In this document: one piece after another, positions 28,842 to 39,032 of the stretch | Position numbering within the stretch: the first letter of the stretch is position 1 | Layout of the letters: the number at the start of each line of letters is the position of its first letter | From: Chloroflexota bacterium | GTDB lineage: Bacteria; Chloroflexota; UBA11872 | Direction: 5' to 3' | DNA length: 64,000 nucleotides | Assembly: GCA_022825895.1 (NCBI GenBank) | Contig: JAJDVX010000035.1 | Location: forward strand, 56,078 to 120,077 | Notes under the pieces: generated by a model | Told to the model about the DNA's origin: nothing | Seen by the model: the letters and a program-made list of their open reading frames with translations, nothing else | Database searches by the model: none | Program-made: the position numbers and the translations under genes

Positions 28842-30083
28842 TTGACGCCGCTGATCGGTTCGCTCCTTCGTCCGCGTCTGCATGCCCTGCGGACGAACCC
28901 CGACTTGCTGGCGCTCTGGGTCGCCTACGCCCTGATGCTCTTTTCCATGGCCGCCATGGGGCCGGTTTTGGGCGAGGTCAAGGACGAATTCAATCTCACG
29001 CCCGCGACCACGGCCCTGCTGGTCGCGGTGCAGGGCATGGGACGCGGGGGCTTCATGCTGGTGCTGGCGCCGTTGGCCGACCGCATGTCGCCCCGCCTGC
29101 TGCTGCCGCTGGGCTTGCTGATCACCGGCCTGGCCTCCATTGTCACGGCCGCGGCGCCGAGCGAGTGGGTCTTTGGCGTGGGCATCGTGGTCAGTGCCGC
29201 CGGCAGCGGGCTGGTCGGCCCGGGCGGTCAGGTCCACCTGGCGCGCCGCGGCCAGGGCCAAGAGCGGCGCCGCAACATTGCCCGGGTCATGTCCGGCGGC
29301 ATGTTCGGCGCCTTTGTGGCGCCTATTGCCGCCGGCGGCGCCGCCAGCCTCCTGGGCTGGCGCGCGGCGTTTGTGATGGTAGCCGTCCTCTCGATCGTCA
29401 TCGCCGCCGCCGTCGCGTCCGTCAGGTCGCTCGAGTCAACGGCCCGCCCGCCGCCCGCGCCCGAAGGACCGGCCAGGCCGCGATCCAGGCGGCCGGCGTT
29501 GGGCATTGGTCGGGTGGTGCTGGAGGTCTCGGTGCTGGCTGTCCTGCTCTGGGGATGGAACAACACCACCCGCGGCTTCGTGCTCCCGTTCTACGGCAGC
29601 GAAGCCCTGAAGCTCGACCCCGGCGGCATTGGCATTCTCATGGGGTTGGCCCTCGGCGGGCGGGCGGCCCTCACCTACGTAAGCGGCGCGTTCATCAATC
29701 GCGTCGGGCTCTCGTCGTCGCTGCTGATCGCCACGATCATCGGGGCGGGCGGCACCCTGGTGATGTACGCCCCCGCCGGACTTCCGGTCTTCGTGGGACT
29801 GGTCGTCGCCTACACCCTGACCGGCATCAGTTCGCCGATCGTCATCATGATGCTCACCGAGCGAGCGCCGCCGCGGCGTTTGGGTCAGGCGATGGGCGTG
29901 ACCCAGTTCCTGGTGGATGGGGTCGGGCTTGGACTCACCCCGCTGATCGGGTTCATCGTGGACGCGGCCGGATTCGGCGTGGTAGGCGCCCTGCTGGCCG
30001 CCATTTCGCTCGCCGCGGGCGCCTGGGGCGTCTGGATCATGCGCCTCGGCGAACACGAGGCGTCGCGCGCTCCCGAGGGCTAA
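28842..30083 (+). CDS. MFS transporter
   Basis: 413 residues from TTG 28842. Twelve predicted hydrophobic helices in two halves with a basic, Pro-rich central loop at about residues 195-220 (ARPPPAPEGPARPRSRRPAL). The loop after helix 2 reads LADRMSPRLLLPLG, a form of MFS motif A. Substrate not deducible; drug or small-metabolite efflux is a default guess. It starts 76 bp after the suf operon and may be read through from it. It meets the leftward exporter cluster with 12 bp between stops. Confidence 0.82.
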   Translation: MTPLIGSLLRPRLHALRTNPDLLALWVAYALMLFSMAAMGPVLGEVKDEFNLTPATTALLVAVQGMGRGGFMLVLAPLADRMSPRLLLPLGLLITGLASIVTAAAPSEWVFGVGIVVSAAGSGLVGPGGQVHLARRGQGQERRRNIARVMSGGMFGAFVAPIAAGGAASLLGWRAAFVMVAVLSIVIAAAVASVRSLESTARPPPAPEGPARPRSRRPALGIGRVVLEVSVLAVLLWGWNNTTRGFVLPFYGSEALKLDPGGIGILMGLALGGRAALTYVSGAFINRVGLSSSLLIATIIGAGGTLVMYAPAGLPVFVGLVVAYTLTGISSPIVIMMLTERAPPRRLGQAMGVTQFLVDGVGLGLTPLIGFIVDAAGFGVVGALLAAISLAAGAWGVWIMRLGEHEASRAPEG

Positions 30084-30095
30084 ACCTCTCCGGGC

Positions 30096-30878
30096 CTAGT
30101 CCTCCACGAACTCGATGCGCTGCCGCAACTCGGGAATATCGATGTCGAGATCGCCTTCCGCCAGTTCAAGCCGGCCGTCCTCCATCACCCACGACTCATC
30201 CGCAAACTGGCTCAGCGCCGGATCGTGCGTGGCCATGATGATCGTCAGCCCTTCGGTGTCCACGATACGCCGAAACAGCAGCATGATTTCCAGTCCGGTA
30301 ATGCTGTCGAGTTCCCCGGTCGGCTCGTCGGCAATCAGCACGGCCGGCTGGTTGGCGATGGATCGGGCGATGGACACGCGCTGCTGCTCGCCGCCGCTCA
30401 GTTCAAACGGCCGGTGTCCGGCGCGCTCTGCCAGCCCCACCATGTCCAGCACTTCCATCGTGCGAGACGCGCGATCGCTGGCTGAGCGTCCGGCGATGCG
30501 CATGGTGAGTTCCACGTTCTCGAAGGCCGACAGCACCGGGAGCAACGCGAAGGACTGAAAGACGAAGCCAAAATTGTGACGACGGATCTTCGTAAGCTCA
30601 GATTCACTGAGCCGGCTGACCTGGCGGCCCCGGAAATACACTTCGCCATCGTCCGGTCGGTCCAGTGAACCCAACTGGTTCAGCAACGTCGTCTTGCCCG
30701 ACCCGGATCGCCCGCGGAGCGTGATCAGCCGTCCCTCGTGGGCCCGGCAACTCACGTGATCGACGGCCCGGATCTCCTCCGATCCCACCCGGAATACGCG
30801 AGAGACATCACGCGCTTCCAGGATCACGTCGCGCTTGGTCGCGGCATCCGTCGGACGAAAGCCGGTCACCTCAGTCAT
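30096..30878 (-). CDS. ABC transporter ATP-binding protein (MacB/LolD type)
   Basis: 260 residues from ATG 30878. Walker A GRSGSGKTTLLNQLG, the LolD/MacB-type Q-loop FGFVFQSFALLP, signature ELSGGEQQRVSIARS, Walker B VLIADEPTGELDS and H-loop ATHD are all present. This group powers FtsX-like permeases. It lies last in a four-gene leftward unit with a second ATPase, an FtsX-like permease and a membrane-fusion-like adaptor, and overlaps the upstream ATPase gene by eight bases. Confidence 0.9.
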   Translation of the reverse strand: MTEVTGFRPTDAATKRDVILEARDVSRVFRVGSEEIRAVDHVSCRAHEGRLITLRGRSGSGKTTLLNQLGSLDRPDDGEVYFRGRQVSRLSESELTKIRRHNFGFVFQSFALLPVLSAFENVELTMRIAGRSASDRASRTMEVLDMVGLAERAGHRPFELSGGEQQRVSIARSIANQPAVLIADEPTGELDSITGLEIMLLFRRIVDTEGLTIIMATHDPALSQFADESWVMEDGRLELAEGDLDIDIPELRQRIEFVED

Positions 30879-32031
30879 TGCTGGCCGAACCCTCGCTCGG
30901 TGGCGCAAACGGCCGGTGTTCGTCGGGGATATGCTCGTGTTGGGTGCGGGCGGGAGGCTTGGGTGCTGGCCGCGGCGGTTTCGCCGGCCGGCGGGGCGGT
31001 CGTGATCGGCCGGGAATAACCGGTGCGGCCAACTCCACCCGCGCTGGGATGACTGGTTCGTTCGGCGGCGGCGACGGTGCTTCATCGTCGTCCGACGCGT
31101 CGTCGCCGGCGCTTGACGAGGCCGCGACGGTCGCTATCCCGGACGTTCCGGATCGGATCACGATGCCTTCGCCTTCGACTTCGACGAACGCACGCCCGCG
31201 GATGCCCAGTTGGTCCAGCATCTCCTGCGGAACCTGCAAGCGTCCCGTGTCGTCCACGATCACAAACTCATCGTGCGTGTGATCCTCGCCGTCTTCGTGA
31301 ATGCTCACGCGGCGAACGGTCTCCGTGCTGGTGCGGCCGTCGCGGATCGCAACCACCCGCTCGACCTGGCGGGCGATATTCCGGTCGTGGCTCACGATGA
31401 TGATGGTCAACCCGCGTTCGCGATTGAGATAGCGCAGGATGTCGTAGATCTGCCCTGCCGTCTGCGTGTCAACCTCGCCGGTCGGCTCGTCCGCCAGCAA
31501 CAGGTCGGGATCGTTGGCCAACGAAATCGCGATCGCCACCCGCTGCTGCTGGCCGCCTGAGAGCTGGCTCAGCCGGTGATGCATGCGGTCCTCGAGCCCA
31601 ACGGCTCGCAGCAGGCTCTTGGCGCGGTCCGAGGCCTTGCGCATGTTTCCGAACAGCATCGGAAGCCGCACGTTCTCAAAGGCCGTCAGGTACGGCACCA
31701 GGTTGCGGGAACTCTGTTGCCATACGAACCCAACGTGGTGACGCTTGTAGTCCACCAGGTCCGACTCTGACGCCTGCAGGATGTCAAGGTCGCCAACCCG
31801 GCACTGCCCGGCCGTCGGTCGGTCCAGCCCGCCCAGAACATTCAGCAGGCTGGACTTGCCGGAACCGCTGTTGCCGATGATGGCCATCATTTCGCCCCGC
31901 TGGACCTCGAGGTCCAGCCCCTGCAAGGCCACGACTTCCAGATCCTCGGTCTTGTAAATCTTGACCAGGTTGTCGCACACGATGTACGGCCGGGCCCCGT
32001 TGGTGCGGTCGGGCGCCTGGGCCGCGCTCAT
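30871..32031 (-). CDS. ABC transporter ATP-binding protein fused to an AbrB-like domain and Pro-rich tail
   Basis: 386 residues. The first 240 are a MacB/LolD-type ATPase: Walker [16 protein letters not shown], signature [13 protein letters not shown], Walker [14 protein letters not shown]-loop VSHD. Residues about 254-293 ([20 protein letters not shown], then [19 protein letters not shown]) look like a swapped-hairpin AbrB/MazE-type domain. A low-complexity Pro/Ala/Arg tail of about 90 residues follows. AbrB-like domains bind DNA or dimerise, so this ATPase may be regulated or may dimerise through it. Overlaps the permease stop by four bases. Confidence 0.87.
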   Translation of the reverse strand: MSAAQAPDRTNGARPYIVCDNLVKIYKTEDLEVVALQGLDLEVQRGEMMAIIGNSGSGKSSLLNVLGGLDRPTAGQCRVGDLDILQASESDLVDYKRHHVGFVWQQSSRNLVPYLTAFENVRLPMLFGNMRKASDRAKSLLRAVGLEDRMHHRLSQLSGGQQQRVAIAISLANDPDLLLADEPTGEVDTQTAGQIYDILRYLNRERGLTIIIVSHDRNIARQVERVVAIRDGRTSTETVRRVSIHEDGEDHTHDEFVIVDDTGRLQVPQEMLDQLGIRGRAFVEVEGEGIVIRSGTSGIATVAASSSAGDDASDDDEAPSPPPNEPVIPARVELAAPVIPGRSRPPRRPAKPPRPAPKPPARTQHEHIPDEHRPFAPPSEGSASND

Positions 32032-34868
32032 CCCTGTTCCTCGCCGAACTTCACGGCCTCGTTGATCCGGATCTTCGACAGCAGCCAGGCGCTGACCGGA
32101 AATGCCACCGCCACCACGGCGCCAAAGAGGATGTAGATCTTGAGGACGTCGCCCCAGGCCGTGATGACCGTGAACGGCGGCGTGTCCCCAAAGCGATCCA
32201 CGCTCAGTTGCAGGAACGGAATGAACAGGTTGCCGGTCAGCACCCCCAACGCCGTTCCCAACACGACGCCCAGCACGATCAGGAATCCGTTTTCGAAGGC
32301 ATAAATGCCCACGAGCTGCCGTACCGAGAGCCCCATGGCCCGCAGGATCCCCAGCTGCTGCATGCGCCGCCGGAACGACATGTAGGAGTACATCAGGAAG
32401 CCCATGATCGTCAGCACGGCGGCAATCAGGAATCCGATCGACAGGATGCCGAAGATGCCGACGCGCGTGGCGTCGTCGCGTGCCGCGGCGATCTCCGCCC
32501 GCGCATCACGGGCGTCAAGCGGCTTGAATCGCTTGAGCAGCAGCGTTTCGCGCAATTCCAGGGCGTGGACGTCCGGGTCGGTATGCGCAAGCACCGTCCA
32601 CGGCGTCTGCCCCAGGCTGCGCTCCACGTAATCGAGATTCACGATCACGTACGGCCCGTCTTCCGGATAGTGCGTCGGGAAGAGGTCCGTCCATCCGGCG
32701 ATAAAGAACTCAAGCGTCTGCGGTGTACCAAAGTCGATGCGCAGCGGGTCGCCGAGACTCAGGTTGAGTTCGCCTTGAAACGTCTCGCGCGAGGCAATCA
32801 GCGCCTGCTCGTCCAGCGCCAGTTGATTCATCAGGCTGTTGAGCGGGAACGGACTGAAGTCGTCCCGCCACCACACCGTTTCCGCAAAGTCCAGTGGGTC
32901 CACGCCATAGGTCTTGATCGGCACGCGCAGCGCTTCGCCGGGGCGCCGGAAACCCGTGTCCTCGTTCTGCCACAGCCGTGCCACGCGCAGAATCTGCGGA
33001 ACTTCCAGGTGGCGCTCCACCGGCAGGAACGACCATTCCTGCGTCTCCTCGTCGTAGTCGCCGATCTCCAGGAAATCCGCCTGCGACCCGACCGAAAAAT
33101 ACACGCGGTCGTCGAAGTTGCGGTCGAGCGTGGCGGCCATCGAGGCGCTGAACGCTCCGATCGCCAGGGTGAGCACGAGCAGAAATATCAGGCGCGTGAA
33201 TTGCCGGGGCTCGCGCGCGATCTGGCGCAGCCCAAGATGCATCGAAACCCCGAGATACCTGTTGCCGAGGAACGCCATGCTGGCGACCAGCCACGGAAAG
33301 AAGCGCAGGAATAACAGGGTGACCGCAAACATGAACATGATCGGGATGATCACCAGCAGCGGGTCTGAAAAGAGGTCCCCGCCGTCGCCCACCGTTACCA
33401 GTTGATCGCGCTGCGAGAGCGTGAAATACCCATACGCGGCGCCCACCACCACAATCACGTCAACGAAGTAACGCTGAAACCACGGGCGACTGGTGGACCG
33501 CGAGACTTCCTGCTTATAGGTCACGATGCTGTGGCGCGCGGCGCTGATGGCCGGCAGCAATGTCGCCACAATGGCCAGCAGAGCCGCCCCGCCCGCCCAC
33601 ATGAAGTGTCGCGTCGTAATGTCGATCGGCAGCGGATCGCGATTGGTGAACACCAGGAACGTAAACGTCTTGCCAATAACCTGGGCCAGCAACGCGCCGA
33701 GGAACGGTCCGGCGGCCGTTGCGATCCCGCCGATCAGCACGCCCTCCAGCACGTAAATGCCGACAACCTGCAGCGTGCCGACGCCCCGGCTCTTGAGAAT
33801 GGCAATTTCATTGCGTTGCCGATCCACCACCATCCCCGACGTGAGAATGATGTAATACAGCGTCAGCGCCACGATCGGCGCGCTCAGGATCAGCAGCAGG
33901 AGCGTCAGGAAGAAGAGCTTCTGCTCAAAGTCAAAGAAGATCGGCTCCGGCGAATTCTCAAGACGCGTCCCGTCCCACACCGCGTTCGCATTAATGCGGA
34001 TCGACACCAGCCCGCCGGTAATGCGCCGATAGTTGGTGGCGCGAATCGCGTCGATGTCGAAGTCGGCGTACCACGTCGCCTCGCTGAAGGCCGCCGGCGC
34101 AAACTCCAGCAAGGGGCCCAGGTACGCCGCCCGTTCGATGTAGATCCCGCCCTCGTCAAACGCCGCTCGGACCGGATAGGGCCAGTAGTTGCTCTCGGGG
34201 TCGCGGGGCAAGACGCGCGCGACCACGCGCACGGCCAGGACGTCGGGTTCGCCGGTCGTCGGATTGTTGAACTGCATCCCAACCACGTCGCCGACCAGCA
34301 CGCCCAGCTTGTCAAGCGCGTTGCTGGTTAACGCGCCTTCAAACAGCGGCATCCGCGCTCCGGCCGGGCCAATAAAGGTGCTGACCTCGGCGCTCGGCCT
34401 CCGACCTTCGCTGATGAGGACGTTATCGAAGAAATCGTTCATCGAAAACATGAATGAGAATCCGAACCGCCGCGGCGGTCGTGAAAGGTCGTCGCTCGCC
34501 GGCGCCGAGAGGTCCAGCAGCCCCCGTCGGCCCGTCGACAGGTAGCTGATCAGTTGGGTGGTTGGCAGCCCGACCGCTTCCGGAATGAGCGAGCGGAAGA
34601 ACCGGTCGTAGGCCAGATAGTTCGGCGTGTCCGTGGGATTGCTCGCGTCTGTCTCTTTGTGGCGGATGAAGATGCTGGACGATGGCTGCGCCTGCGGGAT
34701 CGGTTTTCGCAACTCGCGCTGCAGCAGCAGGCCGCTGATGCCCTCGGCATATAGCGGCACCGACGTCGCCAGCGTCACCGTGACCAGCAGGCCGATCGCC
34801 GTCGAACTGACCAGCGCCCGGTTGCTGAACAGTCGCTTCGCCACGAAGCGAATAATGGCTAGCGGCAC
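32028..34868 (-). CDS. FtsX-like ABC permease, large (MacB-type)
   Basis: 946 residues from GTG 34868. Two FtsX domains. An N-terminal helix (LVSSTAIGLLVTVTLATSVPLY) precedes a large extracytoplasmic part of about 280 residues. A first three- to four-helix bundle follows at about 320-460, with a second helix pair at about 470-530. A second outside domain comes next, and a last bundle at about 800-940 (FGILSIGFLIAAVLTIMGFLMY, RRRMQQLGILRAMGLSVRQL). The phrase KSRGVGTLQVVGIYVLEGVL is the matching coupling region of the first half. Such duplicated FtsX permeases act with separate ATPases in envelope protein or lipid export, not ion transport. Confidence 0.88.
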   Translation of the reverse strand: MPLAIIRFVAKRLFSNRALVSSTAIGLLVTVTLATSVPLYAEGISGLLLQRELRKPIPQAQPSSSIFIRHKETDASNPTDTPNYLAYDRFFRSLIPEAVGLPTTQLISYLSTGRRGLLDLSAPASDDLSRPPRRFGFSFMFSMNDFFDNVLISEGRRPSAEVSTFIGPAGARMPLFEGALTSNALDKLGVLVGDVVGMQFNNPTTGEPDVLAVRVVARVLPRDPESNYWPYPVRAAFDEGGIYIERAAYLGPLLEFAPAAFSEATWYADFDIDAIRATNYRRITGGLVSIRINANAVWDGTRLENSPEPIFFDFEQKLFFLTLLLLILSAPIVALTLYYIILTSGMVVDRQRNEIAILKSRGVGTLQVVGIYVLEGVLIGGIATAAGPFLGALLAQVIGKTFTFLVFTNRDPLPIDITTRHFMWAGGAALLAIVATLLPAISAARHSIVTYKQEVSRSTSRPWFQRYFVDVIVVVGAAYGYFTLSQRDQLVTVGDGGDLFSDPLLVIIPIMFMFAVTLLFLRFFPWLVASMAFLGNRYLGVSMHLGLRQIAREPRQFTRLIFLLVLTLAIGAFSASMAATLDRNFDDRVYFSVGSQADFLEIGDYDEETQEWSFLPVERHLEVPQILRVARLWQNEDTGFRRPGEALRVPIKTYGVDPLDFAETVWWRDDFSPFPLNSLMNQLALDEQALIASRETFQGELNLSLGDPLRIDFGTPQTLEFFIAGWTDLFPTHYPEDGPYVIVNLDYVERSLGQTPWTVLAHTDPDVHALELRETLLLKRFKPLDARDARAEIAAARDDATRVGIFGILSIGFLIAAVLTIMGFLMYSYMSFRRRMQQLGILRAMGLSVRQLVGIYAFENGFLIVLGVVLGTALGVLTGNLFIPFLQLSVDRFGDTPPFTVITAWGDVLKIYILFGAVVAVAFPVSAWLLSKIRINEAVKFGEEQG

Positions 34869-34909
34869 TGGAGTCTCGCGGGAACGCGTCGCATACCCGG
34901 GGCGCCTGG

Positions 34910-37372
34910 CTAGGGCGCGGAGAAGATCATCTGGCCCTCGTCAAGTCCCGAGAGCACTTCAACCTCGCTGTCGCTCCGAATCCCGGTAACCACCGGCAGG
35001 CTGCGCCGCTGCTCGTTCACCACCGTCTCAACGAACGTGCGCTCGTTCAGATCACGCAGCGATGTCACCGGAATCTTCAGTACGTCGTCCTTCACCTGCA
35101 AGGTGATGTTGACGCGCGCCAGCATCCCCATCCGCACCCCTTCGCGTTCAAAATCCACGTCAATCAACGCGTCGGGAATCCGCACCGTCTGACCCGTCTG
35201 CGTCACGATCGTGCGAGGGATTGCGCTGACATTCCCGTCGAACTTCACCCCTGGGAACGCGTCCAACGCCACCTCGGCCGGCTGTCCGACGGACATCTTG
35301 GACTGGTCCAATTCAGGGATGCGGACCTCAATGATCAGCGCCGATGGATCGGCAATCCCAATCACCTCGCTGAACGCCCGCGCCTGTGACCCGGCCCGCC
35401 CACGCGTGAATGTGATTTCACCGTCGAACGGCGCCCGAATCACGTTGTCTTCCGATTGCGTGAGCAGCGCGTCCAGGGCAATGCGGCTGCGCTCAACTTC
35501 GTTCGCCAGGATTTGCAGCTCAAAGTCGGTGGCCGACTCGCCGCGGTCGAATCGATCGAAGTTCTCAAGGGTCGCCTCGAGCTCCAGGAGTGCCGCCTGC
35601 TCGTTATTCAGGGCGACGCGCAACTGGGCCAGCGAGGGAGCGGCCGTGGCTTCCTGGTAGCGAGCTTCGGCCACCCGCAGGTCCGCCAGGGCGGCCTCCA
35701 GCGCCGCCTCGGCATCCGGCAGCGCCGTCAGGCTGGTGGTTCGAATCTCATCCGCGTGGCGTGCCAGGGCCTCGGCCTCCGTCTGTCCTCGAAGATACTG
35801 GTCAATCCGCGATGTTGCCGCCTGCACCCGCGCCCGTGCGGCGGTCAGGGCGCTGCTCCGCTCGATTCGCATCGCCTCGGTCATGCGCTCGATCGCGCCG
35901 GCGGTGGTTTCGCCACCCAGCAGCGCCTGGAGGCGCAGTTCCGCCTCGCGTATCTGGCGTCGCACCGCGTCGCGCTTGGCAATGGCCGTTGCCAGCTGCA
36001 CCTCAAGCTCGGCCCGTAGCTTTTGCAAACGCCGCTCGGCCACGTCCGCCTCGGTCCCGCCATCCAGCAGATCGGCAAGTCTCGTCTCAAGCAGCGCCAG
36101 GGTCGCAAGGGCGATTTCGTGATTGGCGCGCGCCGTTTCGATCTCCTGGGTCGACGCCGGCCGAATGGCCTCGTTGTAGGCGCGCTGCGCGGCCTGGAAA
36201 TCGAGCTCGGCTCGCTGCTTGGCCTCGCCGCTCGCGCGCGAACTCTGGCTGTTGATCTCATCGCGCGTCAGCCTGGCCTTCTCCAGGGCTTGCTCGGCTG
36301 CCTCCACGAGATGCGGAAACGGCCGGAACGTCACTTCGTGCAGCACCTCGGCCAGCTTGCCGATTTCGGCCTTCTTGGCCACGATTTCCGACCGTGCCTT
36401 GTGAACCTCATCCATCACCTGCGCCCGCACCTCGGTCGCCGCGCCATCCAGCACATCCTGCGCATTCACCACGTCCTGCTCCGCCCGCGCCAGCGACGAC
36501 CGGGCCGAAGCCACGGCCTCCACCGCCGCGTCAACCTGGGCCCGGGCCGACTCCCGCGGCGAGGCGCCCGCGGTGGCCGTGCCGGACTCCAGCGCACGCA
36601 GGTTTTCGGTCGCGACGATCAGGTCGGCCTTGAGGCCGTCAAGCGAGGCCTGCGCCTGCGCGGCGGCCTGCGCCTCCGAAATCACCCCGGCCGCCTCGGC
36701 CTTCACCTCCGCCAGCCGGCCTTCCGCATTGGTCACGACTCGCTGCGCGCGCACCACGGCCGCTTCGGCTTCGGTCACGCCCAGGTCAACAGCTCCGCGA
36801 TCCTCGCGGGTTGACGGATCCACCTCCAGGGCCTCCAGCTGCTCGGCGGTGGCGCGCCGGATGAGCTTGTCAAACGCGGTGCGCAACTGCTCCAGGGTCA
36901 ACTCGGCATTCGCGACCGCCCGTTGCGCCGCGGCCCGTTCGTCCCGGGCGCGTGTGCGGGCCGCGTCCAGTCGCAACTCGGCGTTCTGCAGGGCCTCCTG
37001 CGAACTCTCGATGTCCGACTCCAGGCGTCCCGTCTCGAGTTCGGCCAGCACGTCGCCTTCTTCAACCGTATCGCCCTGGGTGACGTACATACCCTTCACC
37101 CGGCCATCCGTCTTGAACGCCAGTTCGGCGCGATTCAGCGCCTCCACGCGCGCCGTTGTCCGGATCGCCTCAATCAGCTGGCCGCGTGACACGGCCACCA
37201 TCGGCCGCTGACGTACCGACTCGGTGCGCGTAATCAGCGTGGGCGTCGGCTCCACCGTTTGGATAAACGCCTCGCAGGCGGCGAACACGATTCCCGCGAG
37301 CGCCAGGGCCGCCAGCCCCGTCAGGCGCGGGCCAATCCGTCGAATTGTGGGGGGGCACTGCAAGAAGGCCAT
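34910..37372 (-). CDS. Long coiled-coil membrane-fusion (HlyD/MacA-like) lipoprotein adaptor
   Basis: About 820 residues from ATG 37372. A signal with a possible lipobox (ALAGIVFAACEAF) is followed by VEALNRAELAFKTDGRVKGMYV and a lipoyl-like half (VTQGDTVEEGDVLAELE). Then come about 500 residues of near-continuous charged coiled coil. The second lipoyl half (IRAPFDGEITFTRGRAGSQA) and a beta-barrel end (MLARVNITLQVKDDVLKIPV) follow. Standard MacA is about 370 residues, so the hairpin is more than twice as long. First gene of the exporter unit. It likely spans from the permease across the wall or to an outer layer. Confidence 0.88.
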   Translation of the reverse strand: MAFLQCPPTIRRIGPRLTGLAALALAGIVFAACEAFIQTVEPTPTLITRTESVRQRPMVAVSRGQLIEAIRTTARVEALNRAELAFKTDGRVKGMYVTQGDTVEEGDVLAELETGRLESDIESSQEALQNAELRLDAARTRARDERAAAQRAVANAELTLEQLRTAFDKLIRRATAEQLEALEVDPSTREDRGAVDLGVTEAEAAVVRAQRVVTNAEGRLAEVKAEAAGVISEAQAAAQAQASLDGLKADLIVATENLRALESGTATAGASPRESARAQVDAAVEAVASARSSLARAEQDVVNAQDVLDGAATEVRAQVMDEVHKARSEIVAKKAEIGKLAEVLHEVTFRPFPHLVEAAEQALEKARLTRDEINSQSSRASGEAKQRAELDFQAAQRAYNEAIRPASTQEIETARANHEIALATLALLETRLADLLDGGTEADVAERRLQKLRAELEVQLATAIAKRDAVRRQIREAELRLQALLGGETTAGAIERMTEAMRIERSSALTAARARVQAATSRIDQYLRGQTEAEALARHADEIRTTSLTALPDAEAALEAALADLRVAEARYQEATAAPSLAQLRVALNNEQAALLELEATLENFDRFDRGESATDFELQILANEVERSRIALDALLTQSEDNVIRAPFDGEITFTRGRAGSQARAFSEVIGIADPSALIIEVRIPELDQSKMSVGQPAEVALDAFPGVKFDGNVSAIPRTIVTQTGQTVRIPDALIDVDFEREGVRMGMLARVNITLQVKDDVLKIPVTSLRDLNERTFVETVVNEQRRSLPVVTGIRSDSEVEVLSGLDEGQMIFSAP

Positions 37373-37589
37373 GGGCTTCCAGATGAAGGTGGCGGGACAA
37401 GTCTCCCGCACGCGGGACGATCGGCGCGATTTGCGCCTATTGTTTCACATACGCCTCGGCAAGTCCGGTAAGAATTGTGACGAAAGCCCGCGGCTTCGCC
37501 GTGACGCCTCCATTGGCAGGCGCCGAATCCGTCTCGCCCCGCGGCACTGGTAAACTCGGCCAGTTCCGGGCCCCGAATAGCCACACCGT

Positions 37590-39032
37590 TTGACGCCCCA
37601 GAGCACAACGGCGGATCTCACGGCAGCAGACCAGCGAGCGGCTGCCCGGCGTGTCGGCAAGGCCGCGCCCCTCGGTAGCGAAACGCCGGCCGATGCCGCC
37701 GGCACGCCCTGGCGCATCGCGCCCCGACCATTCCCGCTCTCGCCCGCCGCCGTGGCCGAGCTGGAACGACTGGGCGACGACCTGCTCGCGTTCTACGTGG
37801 CCGCCAACCGCTTGTACACCAGCGCCGCGCGCGGCCGCGCGCCCGCCTGGGTGCTGACCTGCCTCGAACAGGGCAAACCGGAACGCGTGCGCGAGTTGGG
37901 ACGGCTGCGCCGCTATCGTTCGGCGCTCCCAATCATGATCCGCCCCGACCTCATGGCCCTCGACAGGGGCGGTTTCATGGCCACCGAGTTGGATGCCGTC
38001 CCCGGGGGCTTCGGCGTCCTCGGCGCCATCAGCCGCGCCTACCAGGATCTGGGATTCACGCTCGTCGGCGGAGACGATGGCATCGTGCGCGGCCTGGCCG
38101 CCGCCCTCCGCGGCGCGGCCCGCGTTGACGACCCCTCGGTCGCCCTCGTCGTCGCGGACGAATCCGAGGACTACCGGCCCGAAATGGACTGGGCCGCATC
38201 GGCCCTTCGCGAAGCCGGCCTGCCGACCCGCCAGATTCATCCGCGCGACTTGCGGCTGCACGACGAAGCGCTCGAGATGCGCAATTGCCAAGGCTGGGAA
38301 CCCGTCAACCTCGTCTACCGGTTCCTTGAACTCCACGACTTGCCCAACATCCCCAAAATTGACCTGGTCATCTACGCCATGAAGCACCGGCTCGCCACCG
38401 TCACGGCCCCCTTCAAGAGCTACCTGGAAGAAAAGCTGCTCTTCTACCTCTTCCATCACCCCGAGTTGGACGAATTCTGGCGTGGCGCGTTAGGCAAGGA
38501 CAGGCAAGCGCGGCTCCAGCGCATGCTGCCGCCGACCTGGTTGCTCGATCCACAACCCATTCCGCCCACCGCGGCCGTCGACCCACCCCTGATGGCCGGC
38601 AAGCGCCGGATCCGGCACTGGGACGACCTGCGCGGCCTGTCCCAGCGTGAACGGCGGCTGGTGCTCAAGCCCTCGGGCTTCTCGGAACTGGCCTGGGGCA
38701 GCCGCGGCGTCACCATCGGGCATGATGTCAACCAGGAGGTATGGGACCAGGCCGTGGACACTGCCCTGTCGAGCTTCCAGACCACGCCCTACATCCTCCA
38801 GCAATTCCACCAGAGCCGCCGCGTTGGCGTGAGCTACTACGACGTCGAGTCCGACGCGATTCGTCCAATGACCGGCCGGGCGCGCCTGTCGCCCTATTAC
38901 ATGGTCGTGGACGGCAAGACCCGGCTTTGCGGCGTGCTGGTCACGGTCGTGCCCGCCGCCAACAAGGTGATCCACGGCACCTCGGAATCCGTGATGATGC
39001 CGGCCATGGTCAGCGACGAGGCCGAAATCTAG
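37590..39032 (+). CDS. Conserved protein, possible circularly permuted ATP-grasp enzyme
   Basis: 480 residues from TTG 37590; no earlier start is available before the divergent adaptor. Conserved-looking blocks include IRPDLMALDRGGFMATELD, VNLVYRFLELHDLPNIPKID, FKSYLEEKLLFYLFHHPEL and RLVLKPSGFSELAWGSRGV, ending in LCGVLVTVVPAANKVIHG. The Lys-Pro-Ser and Glu-Leu arrangement and the overall layout recall ATP-grasp ligases of the glutathionylspermidine synthase/CP-ATPgrasp type. That is a pattern-based guess. The gene is alone on its strand with convergent neighbours. Confidence 0.6.
   Translation: MTPQSTTADLTAADQRAAARRVGKAAPLGSETPADAAGTPWRIAPRPFPLSPAAVAELERLGDDLLAFYVAANRLYTSAARGRAPAWVLTCLEQGKPERVRELGRLRRYRSALPIMIRPDLMALDRGGFMATELDAVPGGFGVLGAISRAYQDLGFTLVGGDDGIVRGLAAALRGAARVDDPSVALVVADESEDYRPEMDWAASALREAGLPTRQIHPRDLRLHDEALEMRNCQGWEPVNLVYRFLELHDLPNIPKIDLVIYAMKHRLATVTAPFKSYLEEKLLFYLFHHPELDEFWRGALGKDRQARLQRMLPPTWLLDPQPIPPTAAVDPPLMAGKRRIRHWDDLRGLSQRERRLVLKPSGFSELAWGSRGVTIGHDVNQEVWDQAVDTALSSFQTTPYILQQFHQSRRVGVSYYDVESDAIRPMTGRARLSPYYMVVDGKTRLCGVLVTVVPAANKVIHGTSESVMMPAMVSDEAEI

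Noticed and set aside
33402..34331. 309-codon rightward frame
   Set aside because: Antisense to the FtsX-like permease; Arg/His/Gln-rich shadow.
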